The position numbers and the translations under genes were made by a program. From JACDAN01 sp963721345 (GTDB lineage Bacteria; Actinomycetota; Thermoleophilia; Gaiellales; Gaiellaceae), in contig CAVRIT010000001.1 of the NCBI GenBank assembly GCA_963721345.1, positions 1,798,001 through 1,862,000 on the forward strand: 64,000 nucleotides of DNA, given 5' to 3'. The notes beneath the pieces are model-generated. The model did no database searches. It was given only the letters and a program-made list of their open reading frames with translations, and had not been told where the DNA came from. Within the stretch, counting starts at the first letter, position 1, and every line of letters begins with the position of its first letter. Of this stretch, positions 24,000-33,963 are shown piece after piece.

Positions 24000-25265
24000 G
24001 TGCCTGACTTCGATCTCACGATCATCGGAGGGGGTCTCGCCTCGGCGCGCGCGATCAAGTCCTACCGCGAGTCCGGCGGCAAGGGCTCGATCGCGCTCCT
24101 CTCGCGGGACTCGGCGCTCCCGTACCACCGGCCGCCGCTCTCGAAGCGGCTGCTGCGCGGCGAGACGGACGACGACCCGCTGGTCGAGGACGAGGCGTTC
24201 TACGAGGACAACGGCGTCGAGGTCATGCTCGAGACGGACGTGGCGTCCGTCGACGTACGAGACCGGTCGCTCGAGGTCGGATCCTCCGAACGGATCGGCT
24301 ACCGCAAGCTGCTGATCGCGACCGGCGCCTGGCCAAACCGGCTCGAGGTTCCCGGCAGCGATCTCGAAGGAGTCCACACGCTCCGGACCGTGTCGGACTC
24401 GAGGGCGATCCGGGACGCGGCGAAGGACGCGGGCCACGTCGCCGTCGTCGGTGCCGGCTTCATCGGCATGGAGGTGTCCGCATCGCTCCGCCAAACCGGG
24501 AAAGACGTGTCGCTGATCCACCTCCGCCGCTGGCTGTTCGAGCAGCTCGGGGTGGAGCAGCTGAGCGAGGAGCTGCGCGCGCTCTATGAGAAGAACGGCG
24601 TCCAGCTCGTCGTCGGCCACGAAGTCGAGGCGTTCCAAGGAAACGGTCGAGTCGAGTCTGTGGAAACCGGGAACGGCCGGCGAATCGACGCCGACCTCGT
24701 CGTCGTCGGCGTGGGCGTCACGCCGGTGACGGAGTTCCTCGAGGGAAGCGGCATCGAGCTCGACAACGGCGTGGTCGTCAACGAGCGGTTCGAGACCAAC
24801 GTCCCGGACGTCTACGCCGCAGGCGACGTCGCGAACTTCTTCGATCCGCTCTTCCAGCGCCGGCGTCGGATCGAGCATTGGTCGAACGCGAACTACCAGG
24901 GCACGGAGGTCGGCAAGATCCTCGCGGGTGCGGAGGGCGGCTACGACACCGTCTCTAACTTCTTCACGGAGGTCTTCGGGATCACGATCAAGATCTTCGG
25001 CGACGCGCGCCGCGACGCCCAAGTGGTCGTCCAGGGCTCGCTCGGAGAAAGCATGTACGCGCTCTACGGCGACAAGAACGAGGAGATCGTCGGCGCGCTG
25101 AGCGTCGGCCAGCCGGAGGAGGTCGAGGAGCTGCTCAAAGAGCGAATCCGGACCCGCGCGCCGTTGGGCGACGCTGTTCGTAGAGGGTCTAGGCGACGAA
25201 CTCGTCCGCGACCGAGAGCGCCTCGTCGAGGATCGCGATGCCCTCGTCGAGCTCCTCCGTCGTGA
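24000..25265 (+). CDS. FAD-dependent NAD(P)H:ferredoxin/rubredoxin reductase-like oxidoreductase
   Basis: A 421-residue protein starting at a GTG with LTIIGGGLASARAI (FAD site) at the N-terminus and VAVVGAGFIGMEVSA (NAD site) near residue 150. It has ATGAWPNRLEVPG and VYAAGDVAN, the family C-terminal FAD motif. It is the ferredoxin-reductase type found with oxygenases and in CoA/disulfide reductases. It may pass electrons to a partner not seen here. The last about 40 residues are Arg/Pro-rich and overlap the convergent aminotransferase by 77 bp, so the true end may be nearer 25190. Confidence 0.85.
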   Translation: MPDFDLTIIGGGLASARAIKSYRESGGKGSIALLSRDSALPYHRPPLSKRLLRGETDDDPLVEDEAFYEDNGVEVMLETDVASVDVRDRSLEVGSSERIGYRKLLIATGAWPNRLEVPGSDLEGVHTLRTVSDSRAIRDAAKDAGHVAVVGAGFIGMEVSASLRQTGKDVSLIHLRRWLFEQLGVEQLSEELRALYEKNGVQLVVGHEVEAFQGNGRVESVETGNGRRIDADLVVVGVGVTPVTEFLEGSGIELDNGVVVNERFETNVPDVYAAGDVANFFDPLFQRRRRIEHWSNANYQGTEVGKILAGAEGGYDTVSNFFTEVFGITIKIFGDARRDAQVVVQGSLGESMYALYGDKNEEIVGALSVGQPEEVEELLKERIRTRAPLGDAVRRGSRRRTRPRPRAPRRGSRCPRRAPPS

Positions 25266-26541
25266 TGTTCAGCGGCGGGCAGACCATGACCACGTTCCAG
25301 TGCGTCATGAGGTAGAGCCCGCTGTCGAGTGCCGCCTTCGCCATCCGGGCGACCGGCGCGAACGCCTCGCCCGCGGCGTTGAACGGGACGAGCGGCTCGC
25401 GGGTCTCGCGATCCTTCACCAGCTCGACTCCCCAGAAACAGCCGAGACCTCGCACCTCTCCGATCGACGGATGCTGCTCGGCCAGCCCGCGAAGCCGCGA
25501 CTCGAACTGCGGCCCCATGGCCGCGGCGTGCTCGACGATGCCCTCCTCCTGGAACGCCTCGATCGACGCAACCGCCGAGGCGCAGGCGAGCGGATGGCCG
25601 CTGTAGGTCAGTCCGCCCGCGAAGTACTTGTCCCGCACCCACTCCGAGATCCGCTCGGAGACGACCATCGCGCCGAGGGGGACATAGCCCGAGTTGATCC
25701 CCTTCGCGACGGTCAGGATGTCCGGGACGACGTCCCAGTTGTCGCACGCGAACCACTTGCCGGTGCGGCCGAAGCCGGCCATGACCTCGTCGCAGATCAG
25801 CAGGATGCCGTGGCGGTCGCAGACCTCGCGGATCGACTGGAGGTAGCCGTCGGGCGGGACGATCACGCCGTTCGTCCCGACCACCGTCTCGAGGATCACG
25901 GCCGCGACGTTCTGAGGGCCCTCGTACATCAGGAGCTCCTCGAGATGCGGTCCGCCCGAGCAGACCGGACAAGGATCGGGATGGCCCGCGGGGCAGCGGT
26001 AGGTGTAGGGGTCGAGCATCCGGACGACGCCCGGGATGCCCGGCTCGGCAAACCAGCGGCGCGGATCGCCGGTGAGCGTGATCCCGCCGGCCGTCGCTCC
26101 GTGGTAGGAGCGGTAGCGCGCGATGATCTTGTTCCGGCCCGTGTACCAGCGCGCCAGCTTGATCGCGTTCTCGTTCGCCTCGGCGCCGCCGTTCGTGAAG
26201 AACGACATCGTCAGGTCGCCCGGGGTGACCTCCGCGAGCAGCTTCCCGAGGCGGGAGCGCGACTCGGTCGCCATCGGCGGGCCGATCGTCGCGAGCTGCT
26301 CGGCCTGCTCCTTGATCGCGGCGACCACCTTCGGGTGCTGGTGGCCGATCGAGACGTTGACGAGCTGGGAGGCGAAGTCGAGGTAGCGCTTCCCGTCGTA
26401 ATCCCAGAAGTAGCGCCCCTCGCCGCCCGCGACGGCGATCGGCGAGATGGCGTCCTGCACCGACCAGGAGTAGAGGACGTACCGCTTCGCGTCCTCGACG
26501 ATCTGTCTCCCGAGCTCGGTGTTCTCCTCGACGGTCGCCAT
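25189..26541 (-). CDS. Class III pyridoxal-phosphate aminotransferase, beta-alanine or omega-amino-acid type
   Basis: A 450-residue protein of the class III fold: SFFTNGGAEANENAIKLAR (cofactor phosphate site), YHGATAGGITLTGDPRRW, LICDEVMAGFGRTGKWFACDN and DILTVAKGINSGYVPLGAM with the Schiff-base Lys. This resembles taurine/beta-alanine:pyruvate aminotransferases. With MmsA 1 kb away and the dihydropyrimidinase/amidohydrolase genes in the same window, converting beta-alanine to malonate semialdehyde is plausible (inference). Convergent with the FAD reductase. Confidence 0.87.
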   Translation of the reverse strand: MATVEENTELGRQIVEDAKRYVLYSWSVQDAISPIAVAGGEGRYFWDYDGKRYLDFASQLVNVSIGHQHPKVVAAIKEQAEQLATIGPPMATESRSRLGKLLAEVTPGDLTMSFFTNGGAEANENAIKLARWYTGRNKIIARYRSYHGATAGGITLTGDPRRWFAEPGIPGVVRMLDPYTYRCPAGHPDPCPVCSGGPHLEELLMYEGPQNVAAVILETVVGTNGVIVPPDGYLQSIREVCDRHGILLICDEVMAGFGRTGKWFACDNWDVVPDILTVAKGINSGYVPLGAMVVSERISEWVRDKYFAGGLTYSGHPLACASAVASIEAFQEEGIVEHAAAMGPQFESRLRGLAEQHPSIGEVRGLGCFWGVELVKDRETREPLVPFNAAGEAFAPVARMAKAALDSGLYLMTHWNVVMVCPPLNITTEELDEGIAILDEALSVADEFVA

Positions 26542-26568
26542 CGCGCCGATCCTACCGCTGCGGCTCTG

Positions 26569-27057
26569 CTAGCTCACCTGCCCGAGGTAGTCGTTCAGGC
26601 GGTCGTAGCTCTTGCCGGCGCCGTCGGTCATGCCGGTTGCGAGCACCTGGTCGCGAATCTCCTTCGACGGGTAGCTCATCGTCGTCGTCATGCGCGTCGC
26701 GCCGTCCTCCTCGACCAGTTCCAGCGTGATGATCGCCTCGGGGCCCTCCCCGCCGAACTGCTCCGTGTGGACGATCCGCTCGGGCGGCTCGACGTCCGTG
26801 AACCGTCCGCTGATCTCGAACGGGTTCGCCCCGGTCCCGGCCTCGGCCCAGCCGTAGCGGAATGCGCCGCCGGGCCGCAGGTCGATCTCGCAGATCGGCA
26901 TCTCCCAGCCGTCAGGGCCGAGCAGCCACTGCTGGACGTGCTCGGGCTTCGTGAACGCATCCCAGACGAGCTCGCGGGGCGCGTCGAAGAGCCTCGTGGC
27001 GACCACGTCGCGGTCGCCCGGGGTCGTGAACGTCGTGGCGCTACTTGCCGTGGCCAT
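26569..27057 (-). CDS. AHSA1/SRPBCC domain protein
   Basis: A 162-residue protein with the AHSA1-like START fold: VVATRLFDAPRELVWDAFTKPEHVQQWLLGP, GGAFRYGW, ISGRFTDVEPPERIVHTEQF and TRMTTTMSYPSKEIRDQVLATGM. These small ligand-binding-fold proteins are commonly paired with ArsR regulators in actinobacteria, and their ligand is mostly unknown. Here the start overlaps the end of the ArsR gene by 17 bp, so the two are translated from one message. Role unknown. Confidence 0.88.
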   Translation of the reverse strand: MATASSATTFTTPGDRDVVATRLFDAPRELVWDAFTKPEHVQQWLLGPDGWEMPICEIDLRPGGAFRYGWAEAGTGANPFEISGRFTDVEPPERIVHTEQFGGEGPEAIITLELVEEDGATRMTTTMSYPSKEIRDQVLATGMTDGAGKSYDRLNDYLGQVS

Positions 27058-27388
27058 GCGTTTCCTCCTTCTGTAGGTCCTGCAGGTAGGCGTCGAGCCG
27101 CTCGTAGCTCTCGTCCCAGAAACGGCGGAAGTCGTCGGCCCATTCCGTGACCTCCCGGAGCGGCGCGGCCTCCAGCTCGCAAGGGCGCCACTGCGCGTCC
27201 CGTCCGCGCCGGATCAGGCCCGCCCGCTCGAGCACGCGGAGGTGCTTCGAGATCGCAGGCCCGCTCATCGCGAAGGGAGCAGAAAGCTCCTTGACCGTCG
27301 CCGCGCCGCCGCTGAGCCGGGCCAGGATCGCGCGCCGGGTCGGGTGGGCGAGGGCGGAGAACGTGAGACTGAGGGTGTCGGCTGCCAT
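27041..27388 (-). CDS. ArsR/SmtB family winged-helix regulator
   Basis: A 115-residue regulator: LSLTFSALAHPTRRAILARLSGGAATVKELSAPFAMSGPAISKHLRVLERAGLI carries the winged helix-turn-helix with recognition helix SGPAISKHLRVLE. No Cys metal-binding motif is visible, so a non-metal signal is likely. It probably controls itself and the AHSA1 gene. A palindromic site lies 22 bp upstream of its start. Confidence 0.9.
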   Translation of the reverse strand: MAADTLSLTFSALAHPTRRAILARLSGGAATVKELSAPFAMSGPAISKHLRVLERAGLIRRGRDAQWRPCELEAAPLREVTEWADDFRRFWDESYERLDAYLQDLQKEETHGHGK

Positions 27389-27409
27389 GTCCTGTATCGA
27401 ACCTGTTGG

Positions 27410-27433
27410 TTAGATAACGAAGAGGTTAACTAA
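27410..27433. promoter_or_regulatory. Candidate ArsR operator
   Basis: TTAGATAAC (27410-27418) and GTTAACTAA (27425-27433) form an inverted repeat with 8 of 9 pairs and a 6-bp spacer, in the 107-bp gap between the divergent ArsR and mmsA genes. Its form and position fit an autoregulatory ArsR site. Confidence 0.55.
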
Positions 27434-27495
27434 CGACGTCTGCCGTGTCAAGCCCTCCGATGTACGCTGGGCGCGAGCACGCAAGGAGGGCAGAA

Positions 27496-29024
<1,529 letters not shown>

Positions 29025-29025
<1 letters not shown>

Positions 29026-29228
29026 TGGCGCGACGCTGGCTTCCGATCGGGCGGCCGCCCGACACGCCGTTCCACTCGCACTTCACCGGGCGGGTGCGGT
29101 CGGCGTCGGCGCCCGAGTTCGTCGCCGGGGGGATCGTCGCGCTCGTCGTGCTGACGCTGGTTGCGTACGCGCTGCGCAGGCGACTCCTCCAGGGCGAGGA
29201 CGCGCGGGAGCGAGCGGAGTCCCGCTAG
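29025..29228 (+). CDS. Small single-span membrane protein
   Basis: A 67-residue protein starting MARRWLPIGRPPDTPF, with one hydrophobic helix (EFVAGGIVALVVLTLVAYAL, about 31-50) and a basic/acidic C-terminal tail. It starts in a TGATG overlap with mmsA, so it is cotranslated with it. No family recognised. Confidence 0.5.
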
Positions 29229-29233
29229 TCCCA

Positions 29234-31318
29234 GTGCCCGCCTGCGCGTCTTGCGGCCAGGAGAATCCCGAGGTCGCCAAGTTCTGCCTCGCGTGCGGAC
29301 TGCCGCTCGCGCAGGGCGACACTCCGCGCCACGAGGAGCGCCGGCTCGTCAGCGTCCTGTTCGTGGACATGGTCGGATTCACGTCGCTTGCCGAGCGTCT
29401 CGACCCGGAGGACGTCCAGGCGCTGCTGCGGCCCTACCACGACGCCGTCCGCAACGAGATCGAGTCCTTCGGCGGCGTCGTCGAGAAGTTCATCGGAGAC
29501 GCCGTAGTCGGGATGTTCGGCGCGCCGACCGCGTACGGCGACGACGCCGAACGCGCGGTGCGGGCGGCGCTCGCCGTCCGGGACACGATGGTGACGATGG
29601 ACGACGCGGATACGCGGTTGGAGCTCAAGGTCCGGATCGCCGTCAACACCGGAGAGGCGCTCGTGATCCTCAACGCGCGGCCGGCGCTCGGTGAGGCGAT
29701 GGTCACGGGCGACGTCGTCAACACCGCCGCACGGCTGCAGACGGCGGCGCCGGTGGGCGGCATCCTCGTCGGGGAGGAGACCTATCGCGCGACGCGGGAC
29801 GCGATCCTCTACACCTCGGCGCCGCCGGTCGAGGCGAAGGGCAAGGAGGCCGCCATTCCCGCGTGGATCGCGGTTCGCGAGACTCGGCTGCCCGGCGAGC
29901 GCCCCGCGCGAGGGCCGCTGGTCGGACGACGCCACGAGCTGGACGTGCTGCGCGGGACCTGGGAGCGGGTCGCGTCGGAGCGCCGGCCGCACCTCGTCAC
30001 CGTCTTCGGACCGGCGGGTGTCGGGAAGACGCGCCTTGCGGACGAGTTCCTCGCGATGGTCCGGGAGCGGGGAGGCCGCACGCTCCGTGGCCGCGCGCTG
30101 CCGTACCGCGACAGCGCGGCGTACTCGGCGCTCGCGTTCCAGCTGAAGCAGCTCACCGCGATCTACGAGACCGACAGCGCCGAAGCGGCGCTCCGAAAGC
30201 TGGACCACGTTGTGTCGGCGCTCCTCCCACCCGCGGAGGCGAAGGAGATCGCGAAGCACCTCTCGCTCGTGCTGGGCCTCGACTCGTCGGGAGAGACGTC
30301 GGACCGCGAGAGCCTGTTCTTCTCGATCCGAGCCTTCATCGAGGCGCTCGCGGCAAACCAGCCGACGCTGTTCGCGTTCGAGGACCTGCACTGGGGCGAC
30401 GCGGCCCTCCTCGACGTCGTCGAGCTCCTTGCGTCCGGACTCCGCGACCTGCCGGTGCTCATCCTCGTGCTCGCGAGGCCCGAGCTCCTCGACGAGAGAC
30501 CGGGCTGGGGCGGCGGGCTGCGCGCCTACACGGCGCTGCCGCTCGATCCGCTGCACGCCGAGGATGCTGCGGCGCTCGCGGCGCACCGGCTCGCCGACGC
30601 CGGAGCGGGCGAGCACGCCGACCGCGCCTCGGATCTCGCCGCGATCGCGGACGGGAACCCGCTCTTCATCGAGCAGCTCGCGGCCGCGGTCGCCGAGTCG
30701 GGCGACGCCACCGGGCCACTGCCGACCACGGTCCGCGAGATCATCGCCGCGCGGCTCGACGGACTGCCGGCGCGAGAGCGCTCGGTTCTCCTCGACGCAG
30801 CGGTCGCCGGCCGCGTCTTCTGGCGCGGGGCGCTCGAGCGCATGACGCCGGACCCGGAGGGCCTGAGCGACGCCCTCGCCGAGCTGGAGCTCAGGGAGCT
30901 GCTCAGCAGGCAAACCCGGTCATGGTTCGAGGGCCATCAGCAGTACGCGTTCAACCACGTCCTCGTCCGCGACGTCGCGTACGAGCTGCTCCCCCGCGCG
31001 GCGCGCCGCGAGCGGCACCGCGAAACGGCGCTGTTCCTGGAAGAGGTGACCGGGGAGTTCGGCGAGGCGAAGGCCGCGCTCGCTCGCCACTGGCGCGACG
31101 CGGGAAGCCCCGAGCGCGCGATCGACTACTTCGTGGCGGCGGGCGAGGACGCCGAGCACGGGTGGGCGAAGGAGCGGGCCTCCTCGCTCTATCGGGAGGC
31201 GCTACAGCTCGTCCCCGAGGCCGAGGAGGAACGCCGTCGCGAGTTGGTGCGTAGGGTCGCGCTGGCGGAGACGGCGAGCTACCACGTCTTCGACGCCCGC
31301 CAGATGGGTCGGGGCTAA
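29234..31318 (+). CDS. Class III adenylate/guanylate cyclase fused to AAA ATPase, C-terminally short
   Basis: A 694-residue protein from a GTG. Residues 4-21 form a zinc ribbon (C4, C7, C18, C21). The cyclase domain (about 37-200) has FVDMVGFTSLAERL with metal Asp D45, a second metal Asp D89 (KFIGDAVVGMF), and GDVVNTAARLQTA. An AAA/STAND-type ATPase follows, with Walker A GPAGVGKTRL (near 260) and Walker B FAFEDLHWGDA. Such proteins usually continue with long TPR regions past 1000 residues. This one stops at ARQMGRG, just before a convergent gene, so it looks truncated. A regulatory cAMP/NTPase sensor by family. Confidence 0.85.
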   Translation: MPACASCGQENPEVAKFCLACGLPLAQGDTPRHEERRLVSVLFVDMVGFTSLAERLDPEDVQALLRPYHDAVRNEIESFGGVVEKFIGDAVVGMFGAPTAYGDDAERAVRAALAVRDTMVTMDDADTRLELKVRIAVNTGEALVILNARPALGEAMVTGDVVNTAARLQTAAPVGGILVGEETYRATRDAILYTSAPPVEAKGKEAAIPAWIAVRETRLPGERPARGPLVGRRHELDVLRGTWERVASERRPHLVTVFGPAGVGKTRLADEFLAMVRERGGRTLRGRALPYRDSAAYSALAFQLKQLTAIYETDSAEAALRKLDHVVSALLPPAEAKEIAKHLSLVLGLDSSGETSDRESLFFSIRAFIEALAANQPTLFAFEDLHWGDAALLDVVELLASGLRDLPVLILVLARPELLDERPGWGGGLRAYTALPLDPLHAEDAAALAAHRLADAGAGEHADRASDLAAIADGNPLFIEQLAAAVAESGDATGPLPTTVREIIAARLDGLPARERSVLLDAAVAGRVFWRGALERMTPDPEGLSDALAELELRELLSRQTRSWFEGHQQYAFNHVLVRDVAYELLPRAARRERHRETALFLEEVTGEFGEAKAALARHWRDAGSPERAIDYFVAAGEDAEHGWAKERASSLYREALQLVPEAEEERRRELVRRVALAETASYHVFDARQMGRG

Positions 31319-31321
31319 CGG

Positions 31322-31606
31322 CTACTCGGGCGGGAAGTCGGCAGGCGAAACGTCGCCGACGATCTCGTGCAGCGCCTCGATCTCGTGCTGGCCCAGGCGA
31401 GTCGAGTGCTCCCTGACGATCTCCTCGTTGGGAGCCCCGTATACGCAGTACGTGTAGACGCTGGCGTCTCCGTCGAGGACGACGTGGCTGTGCTCCCACG
31501 TCACCTCGGGGAACTCCTCGTCGACGAGCTCACGCGACCGCCGCCCCACGGCGGGCATCTCGGATTCCGTGACGGCGAACTTTCGGACTATCAGGTAGCG
31601 CGGCAT
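31322..31606 (-). CDS. DUF4242-type small protein
   Basis: A 94-residue protein from the ATG at 31606 (MPRYLIVRKF). The sequence (MPAVGRRSRELVDEEFPEVTWEHSHVV, then YTYCVYGAPNEEIVREHSTRLG) matches the DUF4242 small alpha/beta barrel group, which often has conserved His residues. Function unknown. A second protein of the same general type lies at 33643-33903, flanking the glycine-rich surface protein. Confidence 0.72.
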   Translation of the reverse strand: MPRYLIVRKFAVTESEMPAVGRRSRELVDEEFPEVTWEHSHVVLDGDASVYTYCVYGAPNEEIVREHSTRLGQHEIEALHEIVGDVSPADFPPE

Positions 31607-31681
31607 GCGGCGAATCGTAGTCACGGTTCGGAGCCTAGGTTGCGGGGAGGCCCTAGCCGTTGGCGCACGGCTTTCGCCAGC

Positions 31682-33643
31682 CTAGGACTGGTAGATCGCG
31701 GCGGCGATGCCGCTCGAGCCTTCCGCCCCGTTCACATGGCTGCTGAAGCCCCCCGCACCGCCGGGGCCGGGGCTGCCGTGCTCGACCGTGGAGTCAGAGA
31801 CGGTCGCCGCGGACGAGCCGAGCTTGAGAATCCCGATGCTGGGGCCGCCTGCGCCGCCGCCGCCGGGCCCGCCGTCGCCGCCCCAGCCTCCGTTGCCACC
31901 ATCGCCGCCGGCGCCGATGTCGCCCGTGCAGTACGCGGCTCCGAAACCTCCCCGGCCTCCGTAGCTTCCGACCCCGCCGTCGCCTCCACGGCCCCCGGCA
32001 CCGCCGTTCCCAGACTTGATGGCGCTTCCGTGCGAGACGGTCACGGTGGAGTTGAAGAGGTAGACGCCGAACGAGCCGCCGCCGAAGGGGCCGCCGAGGC
32101 CTCCCCGGCCGGCCTCTCCACCGCCGCCTCCGCCGCCGCCGCCGTTCCCTGCTCCTTCGTAGCAGAAGAAGAAGCAGTCCTCGCCACCGCCGCCTCCGCC
32201 ACCGCCGCCGCCGTTTCCGCCGACGCCGTTCTGGCCGCCCTCACCGCTCTGTCCGATCCAGAGGATTCCTGCGCCTGTCGTGGAGTTGCTCCCGGCCCCA
32301 CCGCGAAAGCCGTCAGCACCGCTCGTGCCGTGGGAGCCGTCGCCCCCGGGACTACCGGGGTCCCAGGCGTAGCCTCCCGTGCCTCCCGGCGTACCGTAGA
32401 GGCCGTACGCGCCATCCTCGCCGGTATATCCGGAGGGGCCGCCGTGGCCGCCCTTGCCGCCGTGGTTTCCGTCATAGCCGACGCCGCCGCCGCCGCCGCC
32501 GCCCCAGTCGATGTCGTCGCATTCGCCGGGGCCGCCGTTGCCGCCGTTGACTCCCGGTCGGCCGCTGCGTGCGGCCCCGCGGGCGGCTGCGGCGGTTCCT
32601 TCTCTAGCGGTGGCGTAGACAGCCTGAAGGCTGGCGGACGAATTGGTGCCTCGGATGCCGTAGGCGCTCCGATTGCCGTCGGCCGTCCCCTCGACAGTCA
32701 GATGCTGGAGGACGATGTCGCTGACGTTCTCGAGCCGGATGCCCTCAGGCGCGCCCGTGATCGAGGTCTTCTGAACGAGGGCTCGCGTCCACGTCGCCCC
32801 GTCGTAGCCTCCGTAGAGATTGACCCCTGGCGCAACGACCACCCTGCTGTACTCCCCGGCCGCCGCATAGACGTGCTTGGCGGCGGCGTTTGCAGCGAGC
32901 ATCGCGCCTGAGATCTGACGCATGGGTGCCGCCTTTGTGCCGGGGTTAGCGTCGTCGCCGAGGGGCGAGACGAAGATCGCCTTCGTCTCGGTGCCGTCGA
33001 TTCCGTCGCAGTTCGAGTCGACGAATGCCATCTCAGGATCGTCCGCCGCGCCCGGGTGGATCGCGGCATCGTCGGGTGCGCAGTCCTGCTCGTTCGGGGA
33101 GCCGTCGCCGTCGCGGTCCGGATTCGGGGGCGCCGGCGGCGCGGGAGGTGGAGCGGGCGGCGGCGCTGGCGGAGGAGTTCCGCCTGTGACGCGGCAAGCG
33201 GCGGCAGCCTTGCGCTGAAGCCCCTTGAGCTTCACGTGCTGGCCCTTCAGGAATGCCTTGCGCTTCTCGGCCGACTTGTTGCGCTTGAAGTACGCCTTGC
33301 GGTTCTTGCCCATCTTTCGCTGGTAGTCCGTCACCGCGGACCGTGCCTTCTGGCACGGCGTCAGGCACGCCCGCCTTGCTACCAGCTGGAGCTTCTTCAG
33401 CTTTTGGTTCTGGCGTTTAAGGAACGCCTTACGCCGCTCGGCGTCGGCGGTCGCCTTGAAGAACGCCTTCCGCTGGGCCGCCTGCTTGCGTTTGAAGGTC
33501 GCCAGCGTCTTCTTTGTCGCCTTGCAGGATGCCGACTCGACGATCGCGGCAGCGGGCCCGGAGGCGGTTGGACGCTCGGCGTTCGCTACCGCCGCAAGCA
33601 GCAGCCCACAGACCAGCGCGGCGACGATGGAGACTAGGCGCAT
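31682..33643 (-). CDS. Secreted glycine-rich beta-helix protein with Cys-clasped Lys-rich repeats
   Basis: A 653-residue secreted protein from the ATG at 33643. It has a signal peptide (about 1-22), then two Lys/Arg-rich helical repeats (about 41-93 and 98-150). Each is flanked by Cys pairs exactly 53 residues apart (C40/C93 and C97/C150). A Pro/Ala linker (about 157-175) and a calcium-like loop DRDGDGSPNEQDC with DSNCDGIDG follow. DUF1565-like segments (FVSPLGDDANPGTKAAPMRQIS) then lead into a long Gly/Asn/Ser-rich stretch (about 380-630). It ends in AAIYQS. Probably a cell-surface or extracellular matrix protein. Translationally linked to the small gene upstream by a 1-base overlap. Confidence 0.8.
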   Translation of the reverse strand: MRLVSIVAALVCGLLLAAVANAERPTASGPAAAIVESASCKATKKTLATFKRKQAAQRKAFFKATADAERRKAFLKRQNQKLKKLQLVARRACLTPCQKARSAVTDYQRKMGKNRKAYFKRNKSAEKRKAFLKGQHVKLKGLQRKAAAACRVTGGTPPPAPPPAPPPAPPAPPNPDRDGDGSPNEQDCAPDDAAIHPGAADDPEMAFVDSNCDGIDGTETKAIFVSPLGDDANPGTKAAPMRQISGAMLAANAAAKHVYAAAGEYSRVVVAPGVNLYGGYDGATWTRALVQKTSITGAPEGIRLENVSDIVLQHLTVEGTADGNRSAYGIRGTNSSASLQAVYATAREGTAAAARGAARSGRPGVNGGNGGPGECDDIDWGGGGGGGVGYDGNHGGKGGHGGPSGYTGEDGAYGLYGTPGGTGGYAWDPGSPGGDGSHGTSGADGFRGGAGSNSTTGAGILWIGQSGEGGQNGVGGNGGGGGGGGGGEDCFFFCYEGAGNGGGGGGGGGEAGRGGLGGPFGGGSFGVYLFNSTVTVSHGSAIKSGNGGAGGRGGDGGVGSYGGRGGFGAAYCTGDIGAGGDGGNGGWGGDGGPGGGGAGGPSIGILKLGSSAATVSDSTVEHGSPGPGGAGGFSSHVNGAEGSSGIAAAIYQS

Positions 33644-33903
33644 CACGACGGCGCGACCGTCTCGATGATTCGGTCGAACTGGAGCTCCGCCTTCGTCGCA
33701 GCGGTGTGTACGACCTCGCGTGAGGTCGCTTCGTAGATCAGAAAGCATGTTTCGTCCTCCGGCATGAAGATCGAGCGCAGGTAGCGCACCGTCGAGCCGT
33801 CCTCGTCGAGCACCTCCGCGACCTGGCGGGCGCGCTCGGCGCTTGCCGTGACGCTGTCTGCGTCGCCGCGGGCTACATACAGCTCGACGAGAAATTCGGC
33901 CAT
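33643..33903 (-). CDS. Small DUF4242-like protein
   Basis: An 86-residue protein, MAEFLVELYVARGDADS at the start and RYLRSIFMPEDETCFLIYEATSREVV in the middle, similar in size and layout to the DUF4242-like gene at 31322. It contains one Cys and a few acidic residues. The stop codon shares one base with the next gene's ATG (TGATG), so it is cotranslated with the glycine-rich secreted protein. Confidence 0.62.
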   Translation of the reverse strand: MAEFLVELYVARGDADSVTASAERARQVAEVLDEDGSTVRYLRSIFMPEDETCFLIYEATSREVVHTAATKAELQFDRIIETVAPS

Positions 33904-33963
33904 CGGGGCGACGCTACGCCGATCCCACCCCGGGTCATATCCCGGAAACCTGCAATCTTTGGC

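Noticed and set aside
25300..27150. A 616-codon open frame on the plus strand across the aminotransferase and ArsR genes
   Set aside because: It is an antisense shadow with Arg/Asp/Leu-rich composition and no family features; the minus-strand genes are well supported.
31850..32550. GCC/GGC-rich repeats resembling a CRISPR or satellite array
   Set aside because: They encode the Gly/Asn/Ser-rich repeats of the secreted protein; units vary and have no spacers.
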